In this document: positions 28,630 to 37,649 of the stretch, piece after piece
How positions within the stretch are numbered: position 1 is the first letter of the stretch
Layout of the letters: each line of letters starts with the position of its first letter
Source: Brevundimonas subvibrioides ATCC 15264
GTDB taxonomy: Bacteria; Pseudomonadota; Alphaproteobacteria; Caulobacterales; Caulobacteraceae
Reading direction: 5' to 3'
Length of the DNA: 64,000 bases
Assembly: GCF_000144605.1 (NCBI RefSeq)
Contig: NC_014375.1
Location: forward strand, 2,046,001-2,110,000
Program-made: the position numbers and the translations under genes
Notes under the pieces: model-generated
Database searches by the model: none
Seen by the model: only the letters and a program-made list of their open reading frames with translations
What the model was told of the DNA's origin: nothing

Positions 28630-29297
28630 ATCACCATCTCTTCGAGCCGCTGTGCCGCGACGATGAGCAGCGTATCGTTCTCACGGCGCACGATGCCGCG
28701 CCGTTCGAGTGCGTTGACGGCCCGGGACACGGTTTCCCTCGTGCTCTGGACGGTGACCGCAAGGGCGGCATGCACCGGGGCTGGCCGGATCGTCTTCCCG
28801 TCCCCGAGCCGGGCGAGTCGCAGAAGTTCGGCATACACCCGGCCGGGCGCCGACAGCGTGGTGCGGTTAATCATTCGCATGCTGGTCGCGCGCAGCTGTC
28901 TGAGAAGCGAACCGACGAGAAGCAGGCCGAGCGATCCATGCCGATCCACCAGCAGGACGAAATCCGCGGCAGGCACGCAGGCGGCGCTGGTCGGTTCGGC
29001 GGCGATCACTGCGGCCTCGACGGGCCAGACCTCTGCGGGCCCGACGGCCCCGAAGAGATCACCGACGCGATACTCATGGATCAGAACCATCTGACCGTCG
29101 ACGGTGTAGGCCAGCGCCTGTGCGCGGCCCACCATCACGAGCCAGGCGGCCTCGGCGCGGTCGTCGGCACGCAGGATCTGCGCCTGTGCGGTGTAGTGGC
29201 GTGCGTTCGCATGGACGGCAACGGCCCGCGCCACATCCGGCGAGCACCCCAGGGCGGCTCGAATGGCCTCGTGTAGATCGGTCCCCTCAACGATCAT
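28626..29297 (-). CDS. CRP/FNR-family transcriptional regulator without a canonical cAMP site
   Basis: 223 residues: an N-terminal beta-roll (about 35-120), a long helix and a winged HTH near 170-210 (VTVQSTRETVSRAVNALERRG). The phosphate-binding cassette reads GDLFGAVGPAEVWPVEAAV, with no Arg-Ser/Thr, so cAMP binding as in E. coli CRP is unlikely. It has no N-terminal Cys cluster, so it is not an FNR sensor. ATG 29297 has GGAG. Convergent with the TPR/SLOG-like gene; as the only regulator beside the TIR island it may control it. Confidence 0.82.
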   Translation of the reverse strand: MIVEGTDLHEAIRAALGCSPDVARAVAVHANARHYTAQAQILRADDRAEAAWLVMVGRAQALAYTVDGQMVLIHEYRVGDLFGAVGPAEVWPVEAAVIAAEPTSAACVPAADFVLLVDRHGSLGLLLVGSLLRQLRATSMRMINRTTLSAPGRVYAELLRLARLGDGKTIRPAPVHAALAVTVQSTRETVSRAVNALERRGIVRRENDTLLIVAAQRLEEMVI

Positions 29298-29668
29298 GGA
29301 CGCTCCGCCGGGATTGTGCCGCCAGCGTCCGGCAAATCACCGGCCTGTGCAAGGGATCAGCACGGGCCCAGGCAGCGCGGGCAGCGCCTCCCGACGACGC
29401 GCGGCTTTCAGTGGCATCACGAGGCGGGGAGGCCTCAGGGCCGGCCCGTCATGGAGCCCCCAACCGCTCGCGTGACGCCAGTTATGAACGTTCATCCATA
29501 AAAATATATTCACCTGTTGTGATGAAAATGGTTGACGATCTGCCACCGGTGGAGCCTCTTGGCGCCCAAGCGTCGGGTACTGGCGTGCGGGAACGTCGAA
29601 GGCTCCATGATCGAGTTCGAAGACATTGCGGATCGCAGCGGTGACGCCACGGCGTCCATGGCTGTCGC
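29298..29668. other. 371-bp intergenic region upstream of the galactan locus
   Basis: Shared upstream region of the CRP-family gene and the GH2 gene. It contains an unusually AT-rich stretch (29480-29530) with a perfect 12-bp palindrome, listed separately. No gene supported. Confidence 0.55.
29484..29495. promoter_or_regulatory. Palindromic operator candidate ATGAACGTTCAT
   Basis: Perfect 12-bp palindrome followed by an A/T-rich run, the only such stretch in the gap. Placed about 175 bp upstream of the GH2 start; a LacI- or other dimeric-repressor site is possible. Confidence 0.45.
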
Positions 29669-32134
29669 ATGAGGCCGAGCCGTCGCGTCATCCTTCAGGG
29701 ATCCGCCGGGGCGGTCGCCGCCCTGTCGCTCGGCGCGTTCGCGCCGGCAGAAGCGGCGCAGGCCGTCCAGGCTTCATCGTCCCGCCGGACAAGACTGGAC
29801 CACGACTGGCGTTTCGCGCTCGGCCATGCCCAGGACCCGGCTCGCGATTTTGACTTCGGTCTCGATCAGGCGACCTATGCCAAGGCAGGCCGGAAGGTCG
29901 CATCGGCGGCAGCCGCCGGGTTCGACGACAGTGGCTGGCGATCCGTACGACTCCCGCACGACTGGGCCATCGATCTGCCTTTCGTGGCCAACCCGAACCC
30001 GCCGCCCGTGGGCGAGGACGATCCAAAGGCCGCGCACGGTTTCAAACCCCTGGGTCGCGAGCACCCCGAGACCAGCGTGGGCTGGTATCGACACACACTG
30101 GACCTGCCCGCTGATCTGGCGGGCAAGAGGCTGTCGCTCGAGTTCGACGGCGCCTTCCGCGACGTCGTCGTCCTGCTGAACGGTTTCATCGTCCACGAGC
30201 ACGAAGGCGGCTACTCACCGTTCCGTGTGGACATCACCGACATCGCGGCGCCGGGCGAGCTGAATGTGCTGACCGTCCGCGTGGACGCCAGCCTCGGTGA
30301 AGGCTGGTTCTACGAGGGTGCGGGCCTGTATCGTCATGTCTGGCTGGTCGCCACCGACCCGGTGCACGTGCCGCAGTGGGGCGTGATGGTCCGCGCCGAG
30401 CCCGTCGGTACGGACGCCAGGGCCGCTGTCGTGATCGACCTGAAAAACGAGGCTGATCCCGAGGCCGTGTGTCAGGTCGACATGCGCGTGGTCGATTCTG
30501 ATGGCGTCCAGGTCGCCGAAGATACGGCGACGACGACCCTGGCGGGCTGGAACGAGGCTCAGGTCGAGAGGACGCTGACCTGGCACCGCGTCAGGCTCTG
30601 GTCCACCGGGACGCCGCACCTGTATCGCCTGATCGCCGAGGTCCGTGTCGATGGGCGGCTGGTCGACCGCTACGAGCAGCCGTTCGGGGTGCGGACCGCT
30701 GTGTTCGACGCTGCGCGCGGCTTCTTCCTGAACGGCCAGCCTCTGAAGCTTCTGGGGGCCTGCTGCCACCAGGATCATGCAGGCGTCGGTGCCGCGATCC
30801 CGGACCGCCTGCAGGTCTGGCGACTGGAACAGCTGAAGGCGATGGGCTGCAACGCCTATCGCGCGTCGCACAACCCGCCAACACCCGAACTCATGGATGC
30901 CTGCGATGCGATGGGCATCCTGGTCATCACCGAGACCCGCCGGATGGCGTCCGACGACGCGGCCCTGGCCGAGCTGGAAGCCCTCGTCCGGCGCGATCGC
31001 AACCGGCCCTCGGTCATCGCCTGGTCGATCGGCAACGAGGAGCAGGCGATCCAGGGCACGGAGCGAGGGGCCCGGATCGCCACCACCATGGTCCGGTTGA
31101 TCAACCAGCTGGACCCGACCCGTCCCACGACGGCAGCGCTGGACCAGGATTTCGGCGAGGGCGTCTCGCCGGCGGTCGACATCCTAGGCTTCAACTATCG
31201 GACCCCGCTGATGGAGGGCTATCACGCCCGCGTCCCCACCCAGCCGATCCTCGGCTCAGAGACGGGTTCGACGGTCCAGACACGCGGCGAATACGTCCGC
31301 GATGACGCCCGACACATCGTGCCGGCCTACGACACCGAACATCCCTGGTGGGCGTCGACGGCGGAGGCGTGGTGGACCCTCGCGGCCGAGCGCCCCTATA
31401 TCGCCGGCGGCTTCATCTGGACCGGGTTCGACTATCGTGGCGAGCCGACGCCGTTCAACCGCTGGCCCAGCGTCGCCTCCTATTTCGGGGCGATGGACAG
31501 CTGCGGATTCCCCAAGGACAATTACTGGTACTACCGCGCCTGGTGGCGGCCGGAGCCGCTGGTTCATCTGTTTCCACACTGGAACTGGGCAGGGCGCGAG
31601 GGCGAAGCCATCCCCGTCTGGGTCCACGCCAACGTCGACCGGGTGGAGCTGTTCCTGAATGGCCGCTCCCTGGGGTCCAAGGACGTGGTTGCGAACCGGC
31701 ATCTGGAGTGGTCGGTGCCCTATGCGCCGGGCGTGATCGAGGCGCGCGGGTTCAAGGATGGGCGCGCCCTGGCCCCGGTACGGCGTGAAACGGCCGGAGT
31801 GGCGTCGCGCATCGCTCTGACAGGCGACCGGACCCGGCTTCGTGCCGACGGCCAGGACGTGTCCATGCTGAAGGTCGAGATCCTCGACGCGCAGGGCCGT
31901 CCGGTCCCTGCGGCCGCGGAACCCGTGACCTTCGATGTTTCGGGGCCCGCCCGGATCATCGGCGTCGGCAACGGCAATCCGGTCAGCCACGAGGCCGACC
32001 GGGCGACGACCCGCCTGACCTTCAACGGTCTGGCCCAGGCAATCCTCCAGACCGACCGAACCGGCGGGTCGATCACGGTGACGGCACGTGCGCCGGGCCT
32101 GCGACCCTCCACCCTCCAGCTTCGCGCCGCGTGA
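29669..32134 (+). CDS. GH2 beta-galactosidase-like enzyme, Tat-exported
   Basis: 821 residues. The N-terminus has a twin-arginine-like signal (SRRVILQGSAGAVAALSLGAF). Then follow the GH2 sugar-binding jelly roll (HDWAIDLPF, GWYRHTLDLP, GLYRHVWLV), an Ig-like domain, a TIM barrel (GACCHQDHAG, NAYRASHNPP) with acid/base Glu457 in IGNEEQ and nucleophile Glu531 in ILGSETGS, and a C-terminal Ig-like domain. It removes terminal beta-linked sugars in the periplasm. The adjacent galactanase and galactose catabolism genes make beta-galactosidase the best guess; beta-glucuronidase or mannosidase activity cannot be excluded by sequence. Confidence 0.88.
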   Translation: MRPSRRVILQGSAGAVAALSLGAFAPAEAAQAVQASSSRRTRLDHDWRFALGHAQDPARDFDFGLDQATYAKAGRKVASAAAAGFDDSGWRSVRLPHDWAIDLPFVANPNPPPVGEDDPKAAHGFKPLGREHPETSVGWYRHTLDLPADLAGKRLSLEFDGAFRDVVVLLNGFIVHEHEGGYSPFRVDITDIAAPGELNVLTVRVDASLGEGWFYEGAGLYRHVWLVATDPVHVPQWGVMVRAEPVGTDARAAVVIDLKNEADPEAVCQVDMRVVDSDGVQVAEDTATTTLAGWNEAQVERTLTWHRVRLWSTGTPHLYRLIAEVRVDGRLVDRYEQPFGVRTAVFDAARGFFLNGQPLKLLGACCHQDHAGVGAAIPDRLQVWRLEQLKAMGCNAYRASHNPPTPELMDACDAMGILVITETRRMASDDAALAELEALVRRDRNRPSVIAWSIGNEEQAIQGTERGARIATTMVRLINQLDPTRPTTAALDQDFGEGVSPAVDILGFNYRTPLMEGYHARVPTQPILGSETGSTVQTRGEYVRDDARHIVPAYDTEHPWWASTAEAWWTLAAERPYIAGGFIWTGFDYRGEPTPFNRWPSVASYFGAMDSCGFPKDNYWYYRAWWRPEPLVHLFPHWNWAGREGEAIPVWVHANVDRVELFLNGRSLGSKDVVANRHLEWSVPYAPGVIEARGFKDGRALAPVRRETAGVASRIALTGDRTRLRADGQDVSMLKVEILDAQGRPVPAAAEPVTFDVSGPARIIGVGNGNPVSHEADRATTRLTFNGLAQAILQTDRTGGSITVTARAPGLRPSTLQLRAA

Positions 32135-32160
32135 GTACAGGCACTCGTTCAATCAGGAAT

Positions 32161-32178
32161 GCCGCCGAAACAGGCGGC
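32161..32178 (+). terminator. Small hairpin between GH2 and TonB receptor genes
   Basis: GCCGCC, six-base loop, GGCGGC. No T-run; may stabilise or attenuate the transcript between the enzyme and receptor genes. Confidence 0.4.
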
Positions 32179-32195
32179 ATCCAGGGGAGACTACC

Positions 32196-34895
32196 ATGAG
32201 ACGTTTCAAAGCCGCCCTGCTCGGTGCCTCGGCCTTTACCGCCGCGCTCGCCCTGGGCCAGCCCGCTTTGGCGCAGACTGCGCCCCAGCCGGATCAGGAC
32301 GCCACCACCGTCGACGAAGTCGTCGTGACCGGAATCCGCGCCAGCCTTCGCAATGCGCTGGCGGACAAGCGGGCGGCCGACAATGTCGTGGAGGTCCTGT
32401 CGGCCGACGACATCGGGGCCCTGCCGGAAATCTCCATTGCCGAAAGTCTGGCCCGACTGCCGGGGCTGACCTCCAACCGCGATCGCGGCAACGGGACCCA
32501 GATCTCGATCCGGGGCATGGGACCAAACCTGGTCAACACCCTGCTGAACGGTCGCGAACTGGTCTCGGCCGAGGCCAGCCGCAACATCCGCTACGAGCAG
32601 TTCCCGGCCGAGCTGATCAACGGAGCCTATGTGTTCAAGTCCCCGACGGCGAGCCAGGTCGAGGGCGCGATCGCGGGCCAGGTCGATCTGCGGACCATCC
32701 GCCCGCTCGACTATTCTGATCGCCGCATCGTCGCCAATGTGCGCGGCACTTACAGCGATCTGGCGGCCGACATCGAGGATGCCGATCCGTATGGATACAT
32801 CGCCTCATTCTCCTACATCGACCAGTTCATGGACGGAAAGCTGGGGGTGGCGATCGGCTATTCCGGCCGTCGCCAGGCGGTCGCCACGGCGCGCACCAAT
32901 GTGTTCCGCTATACCAACAGCTTCGCCGACCTGAACGGCGACGGCACGGGCAACGACGAGATTCCGTTCGGCTATGAAGCCCTCGTGCGCGGCGGCGACG
33001 ACATCCGCGACGGCGGCCTGGCCACCGTCCAGTACGAGCCGACCGAGAATATCTCGATCAATGCCGACCTCTTCTATTCGAAGGTCTCGTATGACGAGAC
33101 CCAGCGCGGCTTCCGGCTGGAGGACCTGCCGTTCGGCAACACCTTCTCCAACGCGACCGTCCAGAACGGCGGCGTCACCGGGCTGACGGCCACCAAGGCG
33201 GCGGACTTCGGCCTGCAGCTGCGCAACGTCAACGAGCTGTTCGAATTCACCGACGAACTGTGGGCCGGCGGCGTGAACGGCGAATATCGGGGCGATCGCT
33301 GGACCCTGAAAGGGGACGTCGCCTATTCCACCACGGAACGTGACCAGCGCTTCATCACCGTGCGGACCGAGGTCCACGACATCGTCGGCGGGGTGCCGGT
33401 CGAGCGCCAGAGCGGCGTCACGGGCACCTTCAACACGACGCCCGGCAGCGCGGCCGACTACGCCTTCAACGTCGATCTGACCAATCCGGCGATCAACCTG
33501 GTCAGCGAGTTCCAGATTCCGGAGAACGGTGGCGGCGCGCCCCTGATCAACGACGAACTGGTCAGCGGCAACGTCGATTTCGAGCACGAGTTGGACGGCT
33601 TCTTCACGGCAGTCCAGGTCGGGGCCCGGGTCACGGACCGGTCCAAGGACTATACCCAGCGGACCCAGTTCGGCTTCGTCGATCCGGCCGCGCGCCGGGC
33701 GATCCCCACCAACCTGTTGAACGCCCCGGTCCGCTTCCCGGGCGATTTCTCCAATGTGCCCAGCACCCTGTCGTTCGACATCCTGGGCGTGATCGACGCC
33801 TTCTTCGGCGACATCAATCCCACGACCTCGGACTTCGACCGGCGGTCCAGCTGGGTGGTCGATGAGAAGACCACCGCCGGCTACGCCAACGTCGATTTCG
33901 ACACGGCCCTGTTCGGTCGCGCCCTGACCGGCAATCTGGGCGTCCGGGTGATCAAGACCGAGACGACCTCATCCAGCACCCGCGTCGACCAGGGGGCCCA
34001 GACCGGCGGGGCCGTTGTTCTGACGCCCGTCAGCTTCACCAATGAGTTCACCGACACCCTGCCGACCCTGAATCTGAACTGGCAGATCGCCGAGGGTCAG
34101 CAGATCCGACTGGCCGCCTCCAAGGGCATCTCGCGACCGCCGCTGGATGACCTGAACGCGGGCTTCGGTGTGTTCGTGTTCGGCGCACCCCAGGCCTTCG
34201 GCGGCAATCCCGAACTGGAGCCCTTCCGCGCCAACCAGTTCGACCTGACCTACGAGCGCTATTTCGGCCCGGACACCGCCTTCACCATCTCGGGCTTCTA
34301 CAAGGATCTTGAGACCTACATCGTCCCGCAGATCACCGAGATCATCGTCGACGTGAACGGCACGCCCACTGCGGGAACGTTCCGCCAGCCGGTCAACGGC
34401 ACGGGCGGCTATATCCAGGGCTTCGAGGTCCTGTACCAGCAGGCCTTCACCTTCCTGCCCGCCCCGTTCGACGGGCTGGGGGTGTATGCGAACTACTCGT
34501 ATACAGACAGCGACATCTCGGTGGCCGAGAACGACAATGCGATCGGCAATATCCCCCTGCCCGGCCTGTCCGAGCACGTCGGCAACCTGTCGTTCTACTA
34601 CTACAAGAACGGCTTCGAGGCCCGGATCGCCGGCCGCTATCGCAGCGAGTTCGCCACCGAACTGGGCGACACCGACCGCATCCTGTTCAACGAGGCGGAG
34701 ACGGTGGTCGACTTCCAGACCTCCTACACCTTCCCCGACAACTCCTCGCTGTCGGGCGTCGAACTGCTGTTTCAAGCCAACAACCTGACCGACGAGCCGT
34801 TCGAGACCTACTACGGCGATACCGCCCGCCAGGGCCGTTACGAGACCTTCGGACGGCGCTTCTTCCTCGGTGCCACCTACCGCTTCGGCGGCTGA
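32196..34895 (+). CDS. TonB-dependent receptor, galactan/oligosaccharide uptake
   Basis: 899 residues with a Sec signal (MRRFKAALLGASAFTAALAL ... ALAQ), TonB box-like VDEVVVTGIRASLRNAL, plug domain (ADDIGALPEISIAESL, ISIRGMGPN, LNGRELVS) and a 22-strand barrel ending in YRFGG with C-terminal aromatic. The IRASL start of the plug and the size are typical of the carbohydrate-type receptors of Caulobacterales and Xanthomonads. ATG 32196 follows GGGGAGACTACC. Flanked by GH2 and GH53 enzymes, it probably imports galactan oligosaccharides. It depends on an ExbBD/TonB complex not in this window. Confidence 0.9.
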   Translation: MRRFKAALLGASAFTAALALGQPALAQTAPQPDQDATTVDEVVVTGIRASLRNALADKRAADNVVEVLSADDIGALPEISIAESLARLPGLTSNRDRGNGTQISIRGMGPNLVNTLLNGRELVSAEASRNIRYEQFPAELINGAYVFKSPTASQVEGAIAGQVDLRTIRPLDYSDRRIVANVRGTYSDLAADIEDADPYGYIASFSYIDQFMDGKLGVAIGYSGRRQAVATARTNVFRYTNSFADLNGDGTGNDEIPFGYEALVRGGDDIRDGGLATVQYEPTENISINADLFYSKVSYDETQRGFRLEDLPFGNTFSNATVQNGGVTGLTATKAADFGLQLRNVNELFEFTDELWAGGVNGEYRGDRWTLKGDVAYSTTERDQRFITVRTEVHDIVGGVPVERQSGVTGTFNTTPGSAADYAFNVDLTNPAINLVSEFQIPENGGGAPLINDELVSGNVDFEHELDGFFTAVQVGARVTDRSKDYTQRTQFGFVDPAARRAIPTNLLNAPVRFPGDFSNVPSTLSFDILGVIDAFFGDINPTTSDFDRRSSWVVDEKTTAGYANVDFDTALFGRALTGNLGVRVIKTETTSSSTRVDQGAQTGGAVVLTPVSFTNEFTDTLPTLNLNWQIAEGQQIRLAASKGISRPPLDDLNAGFGVFVFGAPQAFGGNPELEPFRANQFDLTYERYFGPDTAFTISGFYKDLETYIVPQITEIIVDVNGTPTAGTFRQPVNGTGGYIQGFEVLYQQAFTFLPAPFDGLGVYANYSYTDSDISVAENDNAIGNIPLPGLSEHVGNLSFYYYKNGFEARIAGRYRSEFATELGDTDRILFNEAETVVDFQTSYTFPDNSSLSGVELLFQANNLTDEPFETYYGDTARQGRYETFGRRFFLGATYRFGG

Positions 34896-34911
34896 AGACC
34901 CTGAACCGAAC

Positions 34912-34939
34912 CGGCCGGCGCGAGCGCGTCGGCCGGCCG
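34912..34939 (+). terminator. Hairpin between TonB receptor and galactanase genes
   Basis: Perfect 8-bp arms CGGCCGGC and GCCGGCCG around a 12-nt loop. No T-run. It probably tunes relative expression of the two genes. Confidence 0.45.
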
Positions 34940-34952
34940 ATGGAGTAGAGTA

Positions 34953-36119
34953 ATGCTGATCCGATCCCTCGCCGCCGTGTCCGGCGCCGCACTCCTGGCC
35001 GCCACCCCGATCGAGGCCCAGACCGTGCCCCGGTTCTATTTCGGGGCCGACCTGTCCTATGTGAACGAGATGGAGGACTGCGGTGCGGTCTATCGCGTCG
35101 GCGGGCAAGCCTATGATCCCTATGCGATCTTCGCCGAGACCGGTCACAATCTGGTCCGCGTCCGCATCTGGAATGACGCGGAATGGACCGACTACAGCGA
35201 CCTGGACGACGTCCGGGAGACCATTCGCCGGGCGAAGGCGGAGGGGATGCAGGTGCTGCTGGACTTCCACTATTCCGACGACTGGGCCGACGGGGACAAG
35301 CAGATCGTGCCCAAGGCCTGGCGGCCGATCCGGGACGACGTTCCGGCCCTGTCGCAAGCCCTGTACGACTATACGCTCGAGACCCTGCGGGCGCTCGATG
35401 CCGAGGGGCTGATGCCCGAGATGGTCCAGGTCGGCAACGAGACCAATCCCGAGATGATGGGCGAGCTGGACTGGAAGGAGACCCGCGACGGCATCAACTG
35501 GCCCCGCAACGCGGCCCTGCTGAACGCGGGCATCCGGGCGGTGCGCGAGGCGGCCGCCGGCAGCGCCATCAAGCCCCGCATCATGCTGCACATCGCCCAG
35601 CCCGAGAACACCGAGCCCTGGTTCGCCGCGGCCCAGGAACACGGCGTCACCGACTATGACCTGATCGGCGTCAGCTATTACCGCAAATGGTCCACCAACG
35701 ACCTGGCGGGGCTGGGGGCCACGATCCAGCGGCTGAACGTCGCCTATGACAAGGACGTGGTGGTGGTCGAGACCTCCTATCCCTTCACCAACGAGGGCGC
35801 GGACACGTCGCCCAACCTGCTCGGCCCTGACACCCTGCTGCCGCAGTATCCGGCCACGCAGGAGGGTCAGCTGAAATACATGACCGACATCACCCAGACG
35901 GTGATCGCGAACGGCGGCACGGGGGTGGTCTACTGGGAGCCGGCCTGGGTCTCGACGCGCTGTTCCACCCGCTGGGGCCGGGGCTCGAACTGGGAAAACG
36001 CGACCTTTTTCGACTGGCGCGAGGGAAACGACCTGACCATGGCCGGTCACTGGCCGGCGGCGTCGTACCGTTGGCCGGGGGATGCCGGCGCGACGGCGCC
36101 GACCGCGATGGCGGAGTAG
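34953..36119 (+). CDS. GH53 endo-beta-1,4-galactanase
   Basis: 388 residues with a Sec signal (ending IEAQT). GH53 features are clear: FGADLSYVNEME at the start, LVRVRIWND, LLDFHYSDDWADGDKQ, acid/base Glu163 in VGNETNPEM and nucleophile Glu273 in VVVETSYPF, and GGTGVVYWEPAW. It cuts beta-1,4-galactan (pectic arabinogalactan I side chains) outside or in the periplasm. ATG 34953 has GGAG ten bases upstream. The enzyme is the strongest clue that the whole locus is for galactan. Confidence 0.93.
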   Translation: MLIRSLAAVSGAALLAATPIEAQTVPRFYFGADLSYVNEMEDCGAVYRVGGQAYDPYAIFAETGHNLVRVRIWNDAEWTDYSDLDDVRETIRRAKAEGMQVLLDFHYSDDWADGDKQIVPKAWRPIRDDVPALSQALYDYTLETLRALDAEGLMPEMVQVGNETNPEMMGELDWKETRDGINWPRNAALLNAGIRAVREAAAGSAIKPRIMLHIAQPENTEPWFAAAQEHGVTDYDLIGVSYYRKWSTNDLAGLGATIQRLNVAYDKDVVVVETSYPFTNEGADTSPNLLGPDTLLPQYPATQEGQLKYMTDITQTVIANGGTGVVYWEPAWVSTRCSTRWGRGSNWENATFFDWREGNDLTMAGHWPAASYRWPGDAGATAPTAMAE

Positions 36120-36143
36120 GCGTTTGCGGCCCGGGGGCTCGGC

Positions 36144-36761
36144 CTATGCCGATGCGCCCCAGGCCGTGACGAAGGCCCGCGCGGCCTCGCCCACCTCGGC
36201 GGGCGTCTTGCCCGGTTTGAACACGGCCGAGCCGATGCCGAAGCCGGACGCCCCGGCGGAGCGCCAGGTCGCGACGCTGTCGGGCGCGACGCCGCCCACC
36301 GCATAGACGCGCGTATGCGCCGGGAGCACCGCCCGCACCGCCTTCAGCCCCTGCGGTCCCGCCACCTCGGCGGGGAACAGCTTCAGCACGTCGGCTCCCG
36401 CGTCGAGCGCCGCGAACGCCTCCGACGGGGTGAAGAATCCCGGCACCGACATCAGGCCCATGGCCTTGGCGGCGCGGATCACGTCCGGGTTGGTGTTCGG
36501 CGAGATGATCATCTGCCCGCCCGCCTCGGCCACGCCGCGCGCCGCCTCGACGTTCAGCACCGTGCCCGCGCCGACCAGGGCCCGGCCGTCGAGAGCGTCG
36601 CGCAGCCGCCGGATGCTCTCCAGCGGGCGGGGCGAGTTCAACGGTACCTCCAGACAGACGAAGCCGGCGGCGACGATCGCCTCGCCGACCGCGACGGCTT
36701 CGTCGGGTTCCAGCCCGCGCAGGATGGCGATCAGAGGCAGGGTGTCGAGGATATGGATCAT
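36144..36761 (-). CDS. dgoA: 2-dehydro-3-deoxy-6-phosphogalactonate aldolase
   Basis: 205-residue KDPG/KDPGal aldolase, class I. ILRGL near the N-terminus, Glu in LEVPLNSPRPLE, the phosphate-site FFTPSEAF, and Schiff-base Lys in ADVLKLFPAE, then VYAVGGVAPDS. It splits KDPGal into pyruvate and glyceraldehyde-3-phosphate. ATG 36761 overlaps the DgoK stop by ATGA. DgoA rather than Eda is preferred because of DgoK next to it. Confidence 0.92.
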   Translation of the reverse strand: MIHILDTLPLIAILRGLEPDEAVAVGEAIVAAGFVCLEVPLNSPRPLESIRRLRDALDGRALVGAGTVLNVEAARGVAEAGGQMIISPNTNPDVIRAAKAMGLMSVPGFFTPSEAFAALDAGADVLKLFPAEVAGPQGLKAVRAVLPAHTRVYAVGGVAPDSVATWRSAGASGFGIGSAVFKPGKTPAEVGEAARAFVTAWGASA

Positions 36762-37648
36762 CGCAGGCTCGCTTGGTGAATGCGCCACAGGCCGCAGGCG
36801 ACGGCGGCCGCGCCGTCCGCCAGGCGCACGTCGGAGAAGCCCGCGATCTTCAACGCCGTCGCATAGCGGGCGTTCAGGGCGTCCGCCCCGACGAGGGTGA
36901 CGGGTCCGTGCGTGTCGTGGCTGTGGGCGGCGATCTCGGCCCCGATCAGCAGGCCCGAGAGATAGTCGGCCGCCCCGTCCGGGTGCAGCCGGTCCGCGAG
37001 GGTTTCGACCCGCACGGAGAACAGGGCGCTGGTGAGGGCCGGGTCGGTCAGGGCGCGATCGACACCGTCGGCGAAGGCGCTTTCGTCGACGCCCGGCTCG
37101 CCCATGCCCGTGCCCAGGATCGTGCCCTTGCGGATGGCGGCGAACAGTTCGCCCGTCATGAAGGTGCGATAGCCGACGACCTGACCCGGACGGGCGGCGA
37201 TCCATTTGGAATGGGTTCCCGGTGCGACGATCCGATGGTTGCCCGGCTCGAGGTCCAGCCCCATCACCTGGGTTTCCTCGCCGCGCATGACGTCGATCAT
37301 CCGCCCGCCCGCCATGGCTTTCAGGCCGGGCACGATCTTCAGCTCGGGCCGGTCGGCGGGCGACGCCAGCGCGTCGGCCAGATCGACCAGCGTCGCGGGC
37401 GTGGGCAGATAGGCGACCTCGCGCCACCGGCCCCGGGCCCCCGCCATGCCGCACACCAGAATGGGCGGAGCGCTATCCAGCCAGCCGTCGGCGACCTCGG
37501 CCAGCACGGCCGGGAAGGCTTCGGGCACCAGGCCACCCGCGCCGCGCGGGTCGGAGCGGGCGTCCAGGATCGCGCCGCCCTCGCCGATGCGCAGCACTCG
37601 CAGATTGCTGGTACCCCAGTCGACGCCGATCAGGACGGCCCCGTCCAC
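36758..37648 (-). CDS. dgoK: 2-dehydro-3-deoxygalactonokinase
   Basis: About 296 residues of the ASKHA-fold DgoK family: phosphate-binding IGVDWGTSNLRVL, CGMAGARGRWREV, APGTHSKWI and LVGADALNARY. It phosphorylates 2-dehydro-3-deoxy-galactonate. The GTG at 37648 lies just after the transporter stop and behind GGTGGTGAG; an ATG at 37666 would overlap the transporter and has no ribosome site. Stop overlaps dgoA (ATGA). Confidence 0.92.
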   Translation of the reverse strand: MDGAVLIGVDWGTSNLRVLRIGEGGAILDARSDPRGAGGLVPEAFPAVLAEVADGWLDSAPPILVCGMAGARGRWREVAYLPTPATLVDLADALASPADRPELKIVPGLKAMAGGRMIDVMRGEETQVMGLDLEPGNHRIVAPGTHSKWIAARPGQVVGYRTFMTGELFAAIRKGTILGTGMGEPGVDESAFADGVDRALTDPALTSALFSVRVETLADRLHPDGAADYLSGLLIGAEIAAHSHDTHGPVTLVGADALNARYATALKIAGFSDVRLADGAAAVACGLWRIHQASLR

Positions 37649-37649
37649 C

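Noticed and set aside
36758..37648. Glucokinase or other sugar kinase
   Set aside because: VDWGTSN, CGMAGARGRW and APGTHSKW pattern and aldolase neighbour fit DgoK, not ROK or FGGY sugar kinases.
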